DNA of 64,000 nucleotides from Pascua guehoae (Eukaryota > Basidiomycota > Tremellomycetes > Trichosporonales > Trichosporonaceae), in assembly GCA_001600415.1 (NCBI GenBank), contig BCJX01000018.1, positions 498,363-562,362 of the forward strand, written 5' to 3'. The translations under genes were made by a program, and so were the position numbers. The first letter of the stretch is position 1; every line of letters begins with the position of its first letter. The notes below the pieces were generated by a model. It searched no databases. It saw only the letters and a program-made list of their open reading frames with translations, and was not told the origin of the DNA. This document shows positions 58,470 to 64,000 of the stretch, one piece after another.

Positions 58470-60628
58470 TTAGGAGACGAGAATGAACACGAGGAACTGG
58501 GTGTCAGCGGTGTTGCAGAGCTGGCGGCAAGGCGAGCGGTTGCAAGCGGCGATCCCGACAATTCTTTGCCCGGAACTGGACGAGACGGAGCCACGGGCCG
58601 TGGGACACGACGTTGGACTCGGTGTTCGGCGGCATTCCGCCTCATCTTCGGATGTCTGTCGTCTTGTCCCCCACCCTCTCCCCGTCATTCCCGCCTCCTC
58701 GTCACTCCCCGTTCTCTTCTCAGCCATCCTCTCGGACCTCCCCGCACTCCCGACCCATCCTCACCACCCACTTCATCCCCATCCCCACCCACTTCCTCCC
58801 CTCAACTCCCACCCATCCGACCCCCTTCCCCAAAACTCCCCCACTCCGATCCCCCCGCCCCCGCTCGCTCTGCTCGCCCGACTTGACTCACGAAAATAAT
58901 CAAAACACCAAATATCTTCAACATCAACCATCGGTTACTGCTAATGCTCGCGTAATACTTGAGCAGTTCGCGCTGTGCGCCCGACACATTGGCCGAAATG
59001 TCCGTCACGTCGGCGTCGATGCGCTGCACCGTCTCGCGCTGTTCGGCGACCATGCCTGCGAGCTGGGAGAAGATTTGGCCCAGTTCTGCAATGGTGGATT
59101 CGATCGACTCGATGGCTGTCGAGCGTGATTGGATGTAGTCGTCCTGGGATGTTAGTGGGGGTGTGGGGGTGGGCAATCGGAGAAGCCAGGGGTTACGGTG
59201 GTGCAGACAGGATGGGTGGTGGTGGTGTAGTCTGTTCGAGCCCGAGGCCCAACTGGGCAACACTGGCTGGCTGCGCTTGACATTCATGTCGTCTGCTGCC
59301 AGCACCTCACGTCGCGCCACCCCAGTATCCATCAACGGTCCCATCTCGGCTCATCAAGCGAGACTACCCTCCCGTTCTCCCTCAGACTGCAGCAAGAGCA
59401 GTGACCACCATCACGCCCACCCTTCTCGGACCCAACCCTCGCTCCTCAACCCTCGCTCCTTGTCGATCGCCACACGCGTCTCTGCCCACTCCGATCTCCA
59501 GTGGCGCTCCGCATCTCCCACCCTCCGGTTCCTGTTGAACTCGCCCACCCCGCCCTCCTCGCCATCCGACTCACCTGCTGCTCCACGAGCTGCATCTGCT
59601 GGTGCTCTTGCCCCTGGTACGGATTCGCGCCGTCGATATTCAGTGCCAAAAAGTCGTTGCCATTCTCGCCAGGCACCGCGCGCGCCTTGCCCTTGCGGTC
59701 TGAAGTTCCCGCCCCGGGGCCTCCGGGCTGTGCAAACAGGAGCGAGTCTGGAGTCAGCGATAGCCGGGTGGGATACGTGCGTGTTGTGGTGGAGGAGTTT
59801 GTGCACCGGCTTGTGCACTGCCGTCGTTGCCAACAAGGACGTAGCTGCAGCGCGAGCATGTGCACCCCCCGGCTCATCCTTGCACAGTAACATCGCGGCA
59901 CCGTGTCCATACCTGCCTCTGTCCCAGTCCACAACTCGGCTCGGCGCTTCGCGCCTCGCCTCAGACTCACCCTTCTGTGGCGCCAGCGCCGCGTTGCTTG
60001 CGCTGTGCATAAACTGCTCTGTGCGGTCCTTTGACGCCTTCATATTCTGTGTGCGGAGCTCGAGCACGTCCTTGAACCCCATGCCCATGTTGGCGAGGCG
60101 GCTCTGGAGCATCATGACGACATTGGAATTGTGCTCTTCGACCTGCTTTGTCTGGCCTGCGGGGCGCTGCGAGCGCACATAGGCCTGCAGGCTCGCAATC
60201 TGCGTGTTGAGCGAGGCAATGTCCTGCCGGATAATGTACGTGAGCTCGGAGATTTCGACCGGGCGGTCGTCGAACAGCGTCTTGCGCTTGGCCACTGCGT
60301 GTCAGAGGAGGTACGCGGGGTGATACCATAGCAGGATGCGCTCGCCGATACAAGGCAGGCTCGCCCCCACCCCAAGAGGCTCGCATCACGCGCCAACACC
60401 CCCCCGCCTATACTCACACTGCGCAAGCTTCTTCAACTTGAGCGTCGTCGCATTGATGTCCTTTGCAATGTTACCCGCCAGCCGCCCAAACTCGCTCTTG
60501 CTACTTCCCGCCTGCGGGATGAGGGGCTGCTTGGCGCTGTCCCCGCGCTTTCCTGGCGGCACGGCAGTGCGCGCCTTGATGCTGCTGAGCGCCGAGTGGA
60601 ACTCGGCCGTGCGGTCGCGGGGCGCCAT
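58470..60628 (-). CDS. SED5: Syntaxin-5-type Qa-SNARE Sed5
   Basis: The Golgi t-SNARE that accepts ER-derived and intra-Golgi vesicles. Exons read from the right: 60418-60628, 59971-60294, 59575-59747, 58892-59143 and 58470-58496 (328 residues; yeast Sed5 has 340). The N-terminus MAPRDRTAEFHSAL matches the Sed5 N-peptide that binds Sly1. The Habc region (DINATTLKLKKLA, VEEHNSNVVMMLQSRLA) follows. The SNARE motif in exon 4 (STIAELGQIFSQLAGMVAEQ...) has the zero-layer Gln in AEQRE. The tail anchor begins RWLMLKIFGVLIIF and is completed by a 27-nt last exon encoding FLVFILVS, found 395 nt further on after a GCTGACACCCAG acceptor. Without this exon the frame runs into a non-hydrophobic tail. The gene converges on CHM7 with a 242-nt gap. 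Confidence 0.93.
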
Positions 60629-61273
60629 GCCGGGTACGTTAGGTGTGGTGCGGGCCGTGAACGAGTGCGTGTACGTGTGCGTGTGCGTGTACGCGTCGGA
60701 GCGGCGAGGGGGCAGTAGTAGAGATCGAGCGGGGTTGGAGGGAGGGCAGTCGAGAGGGTAATGGGATTGAGGGTGGGCGGGGACGTTTAAATGTGGAAAG
60801 AGACGAGTGTTGATGAGCAAGTTGTCTATCTCTAGTCGCGTTGGAAGTCGAGCGTCGACAACATGGCATGAATGACACCTAGGCAGTGCAGTGTAGGGGC
60901 AGCCGAACACCCAGCACAGCCAGCACAGCCAGCGCAGCCAGGCGCAGTGGCAGAGACAGGCAGCCAAAGCAGCCAGGGTTCATGTCGCGTGGCAACGTTG
61001 CAGGCAGCTGAGTGGCAAATGCCACGCGGCGGAAATTTGAAATATCGCCGAGATGGGACAGTTGGCGGTCACCACCTTCCTGGAATGATTGATTGTTTGA
61101 ATCAATGTTCAACGGCCACACTCAACAACAACCACCCAGCTCATCACCTAGACGTCACACCTCGCGACAGCATCCACCCCTCTCCCCACCGATCCCGCGC
61201 AACGATCACCTCGCGTGCGCACCGCGAACTCACTCGACCCGAACGAAAACCCTAGTCCACTCCCCCGCCCAAC
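60629..61273. promoter_or_regulatory. Divergent promoter between SED5 and SmG genes
   Basis: About 0.65 kb between divergent starts. CCAGCACAG-type short repeats lie at about 60910-60940. No TATA box was assigned. Confidence 0.5.
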
Positions 61274-62482
61274 ATGTCGCGCCCCGCCCAGCCCGAGCTG
61301 AAGAGTGCGTGTTGCGGTCCGAGATGGCGATCGGGGGCTGGGAGATTGGGGATGGGGGGCAAGCGGTGGAGATGATGGGCAGGGTGTGGAGGCGATGAGT
61401 CTGGCGGCATGTCTCTACGCGTACGGCAAGATCACACGCCAGGACATGGCGGGTTGACAAGCGCGTCATCAGGTGGTCAGACGAGTAACCGTACGATGAA
61501 TGCGCGTGCTACTGAAGGCTGTCTGTCTTCAAGATCTGCTGCTACTCTCTCCACCCTCGTCCCATCCCCCAAGCACCTCGCTCCAGACCATCTCCGCCCC
61601 AAGGCCTCCCTTCGAATACCCCGCAACTACAACCCCGCTAACCTCCAGAGTTTATGGACCGCCGCCTCTACATCCACCTCCAGGGCGGACGGCAGGTTTC
61701 GGGCGTCCTGCGTGGATTTGACATGTTCCTCAACCTCGTCGTGGACCAGGCGTACGAGGAGCTCGGAGCGGGACAGCGCAAGCCCGCGGGTATGGTGGTG
61801 AGTTGTGTTTGGGGCTTGTGTGGATTGGCTAGAGGAGGTAGCCGATGGGATAGGACGCGCGGGGGCAAGGGGGCGAGGGACAGGAGGATTCCTGATGAGA
61901 AGGAAGGGGATTGAAATCGTCTGGGGCGTGATTGAAACGGTCGGGGGCGTCTGGAAGTGCAAACGGGAGGTCGGGAGGTTGTGCGATGAAGAGAGGCACG
62001 ATACATCCACGCGAATGAAAATGAGCGCGTTGGGGCGGGTGCCGAGACGTCAAAAGAGGCAGAAGGACGGGATGAAGGGAGGGAATCCAGCACTCGCGCG
62101 CGCTACACGAGATGCCCGATGGCGGATGTAGCTGTGCGGATGTGAAGCCGGCTTCGTACGGAAGATAAATGCAGAGGGCTGGGCCACACATGGATGTGTC
62201 TTCTGCGAGGCGGTGGATAGCGTACCGCGAGCCCGTGATGTCATTGTCGTTTCCAGCAGCTCCAGTCTGCCTAAGGAGACGGCCTGCTTTACAATGTGTC
62301 GGTACGCCCCAGGCCTGCCTCCCAGCCTATTGCGCCTGCTACTATCGTCCCCGCTCTGTGACTGCCCTGATGGCAGCATCGACAAGAATCCACCACTCCC
62401 CCCAACATTTCCCGCTGACACGCAGGTCATCCGCGGAAACTCTGTCACGGCAATGGAGTTGATTGACAGTATGCGGGTATGA
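61274..62482 (+). CDS. Small nuclear ribonucleoprotein G (SmG)
   Basis: One of the seven Sm proteins that form the ring around spliceosomal U snRNAs. Exons 61274-61304, 61649-61797 and 62426-62482 (78 residues; human SmG has 76). Joined exons read PELKKFMDRRL at the start; the Sm1 motif contains GGRQVSGVLRGFDMFLNLVVD and the Sm2 motif VIRGNSVTAME. The first donor is GTGCGT, the second GTGAGT; acceptors are CTCCAG and CACGCAG with CTAAC and CTGAC branches. The introns (344 and 628 nt) are together four times the coding length, unusual here. No snoRNA with convincing C/D or H/ACA boxes was found in them. Confidence 0.92.
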
Positions 62483-63600
62483 GCGAACGAGCGCGTGAGG
62501 ATGTGAGAGCGAGTGGAGTGCGACTGCCAAAGGCGAGGAGTGAGAGAATACGCGGGCCAGGGCCGGGCGGGCAGGCGACAGTGGTTGAAACCGTAGACAG
62601 CCTATGGGTTTGTACTTAGAGCGCGGCGTCGCGCATATACCTTGATGTCAATGTGGCATTTGCTTTGGGGTGGGCAAGCCAGCGGCGTGGTGATGACTGC
62701 CGGCATGCCAACTGCCGGCGCATGCGGGTGGTTTGACGTCTACTAGACTTTCGACTTTGAAGATAGTTCAACGACGGCTGCCGCTCATGAGCCACTGAGG
62801 TTGGTAGCAGCCAGCCTGCATTGGGAGCACGCTGCTGGCGCCCGAACATGCCCAGCATCCATTAGGCTGGTCGCTTGTGAGCAAAAACCGATGGCGTAGT
62901 GGTGAGCGAGTTTAAAAGCAAAACAGGTACATGGACGCAGCCTGGTCCAAAGTCAACATGCCCGTCCAGATGACGATGGTTCAGTGTGTACTGGGGCTGA
63001 CGATAGCGCCTGACTACTGCTGAAGTGGACTCTGCTGGTCACACTTGTCAGCTGCGGGTATTCAACAGCTGTAAAGTGCGCGGAATAGGTATCGCAATCG
63101 TGCATTGGCCACCGAAATGACCATGTATCGCAGCCCGAATAATTGCCTAGCCTTTCGCAGGGGATGCTGGGGATGTTGGTGGAGTGGAGATGCTGAGCAC
63201 TCTCGACCAAGATGGCCAGAATCGAGGTACATCCCCTCCAGCCTCGTGGTGCTCTGTGGGACTATGTGCTCCTTGCTGACGGGTACGCGTACGCGCGTGC
63301 TCGGAATTTTGAGACTGCCACTTTGATCTGTTGGCGAGCCAGACGTTCAGTTCGACTTGTGGCCAAACGCCCCTCTTGATCGCATTTCCCGCTTATTTTG
63401 TCCTGTACGGCATCCTTGCTGTTCCCTAGCAAGCCGTTGCACGCGCAACAATGTACAATGACACCGTTCGTGCCCATTAGATTTTCTACATAATTACGAC
63501 CATCGCCAGAGCGCCCAATGTCGGCGGCCCAGTTACAGACTACAACCGTCCGTCCATTCGACGAACCTCGACAGACGTCCCGGCCAGACTCCCCGCGCGC
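62483..63600. other. Intergenic, no supported gene
   Basis: About 1.1 kb. Open frames are short and lack recognisable features. Confidence 0.5.
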
Positions 63601-64000
63601 TCACGCCCTCCCTGCCCCCGCTCCCTCCCCCTTCCCCTCATACACCTCCTTTACCCGCCGCACCTCGCGCGCATGCACCTCCGCCATCCACCAATACACA
63701 CCCCCAACGACCGGGAGCGCCACGGGCGTGGCGCCAATGACCGCCCGCCACCATCCCGGGGACGTGGGGAACGTCGCGTCGAGCCCGGCAAAGACGCCAT
63801 AGTCGCACTCGAAAAAGAGGGCGAGCAAGAGCACGATGAGCCGGCGGGGATAGCGCGGGAGGTACGGAGATTCTGCCCGGGTGCGGCGGTAGGCGCGCAG
63901 GTTGTGTAGGATTGTGGAGAGGTGCAGGGCGAAGAGGAGTGTGGCTGTTAAGAGGGGGATGTGGGGGCTGTTCCGGAGGGTGGTGAGGGGGGAATAGGGG
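63601..64000 (-). CDS. C-terminal part of a multi-pass membrane protein (partial)
   Basis: I do not recognise the family. The minus-strand frame is open from the window edge to a TGA at 63601-63603 (133 residues visible). It contains three hydrophobic segments, roughly IPLLTATLLFALHLSTIL, LIVLLLALFFECDYGVFAG and AVIGATPVALPVVGGVYWWM, separated by a basic loop (LRAYRRTRAESPYLPRYPRR), and ends in a charged tail (AREVRRVKEVYEGKG) and a Gly/Ala-rich terminus. The pattern suggests an integral membrane protein. The N-terminal part lies beyond the window. Confidence 0.7.
   Translation of the reverse strand, partial: PYSPLTTLRNSPHIPLLTATLLFALHLSTILHNLRAYRRTRAESPYLPRYPRRLIVLLLALFFECDYGVFAGLDATFPTSPGWWRAVIGATPVALPVVGGVYWWMAEVHAREVRRVKEVYEGKGEGAGAGRA

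Noticed and set aside
61891..61900. CTGATGAG in SmG intron 2 as a possible box C of a C/D snoRNA
   Set aside because: No terminal stem and no box D (CTGA) at a suitable distance with flanking complementarity.

Overview
The window looks like nuclear DNA of a basidiomycete yeast, most likely a tremellomycete (Trichosporonales-like); this is an inference. Almost every recognisable gene is split by several GT-AG introns with CTAAC/CTGAC branch sites a short way upstream of the 3' splice site. The genes are eukaryotic (splicing, ESCRT, SNARE, Rab, respiratory supercomplex), genic GC is high, and there is a tRNA-Tyr with a short intron. Exon coordinates below were built by hand by joining conserved protein segments across canonical splice sites. 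No alignment or RNA evidence was available.

Layout. 0.9-3.2 kb: a large Ser/Thr/Pro-rich coiled-coil protein of unknown function. 4.2-5.2 kb: a secreted class 3 lipase. 7.8-10.1 kb (minus): a CMP/dCMP-type deaminase with a 1.2 kb repeat-filled intron. 11.3-12.2 kb (minus): an Rcf2-like HIG1 protein. 13.7-18.3 kb (minus): splicing factor RSE1/SF3B3. 19.0-20.9 kb (minus): a bHLH transcription factor. 21-29.9 kb: a gene-poor stretch. 29.9-32.1 kb (minus): an F-box protein. 32.6-33.9 kb (minus): a Rab5-type GTPase cut into 12 exons, one apparently of 3 nt. 34.6-37.4 kb: a Mei2-like tandem-RRM protein. 37.9-40.3 kb (minus): a secreted type-B carboxylesterase. 42.0-44.4 kb: a transcription unit whose introns share terminal sequences. 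45.7-46.3 kb: a small unknown protein. 47.15 kb: tRNA-Tyr. 47.5-49.1 kb: an F-box-like protein. 50-53 kb: a decaying tandem array of small proline-rich genes. 53.6-55.1 kb: a short-chain dehydrogenase. 55.8-58.2 kb: a Chm7-like ESCRT-III protein. 58.5-60.6 kb (minus): the SNARE Sed5. 61.3-62.5 kb: SmG. 63.6 kb to the edge (minus): the C-terminal part of a membrane protein.

The most unusual region is 42.5-44.3 kb. Up to nine introns there form a family. The best copies begin GTGAGGGCAG and end GCTGACCCTCACAG, so the ends are near-perfect inverted repeats. Pairing the ends leaves exactly one unpaired A, the predicted branch-point adenosine. Several copies also carry a GTTTGTAAYA-loop hairpin just inside the 5' splice site, with a compensatory base change. 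This resembles a local burst of introner-type (transposon-derived) introns.

A second theme is extreme exon fragmentation: a 3-nt and a 9-nt exon in the Rab5 gene, a 23-nt exon in RSE1, and a 27-nt last exon finishing the Sed5 membrane anchor. A third is long homopolymeric C tracts inside introns. Genes for two spliceosome components (RSE1, SmG) lie in the same window, but their co-location is probably chance.
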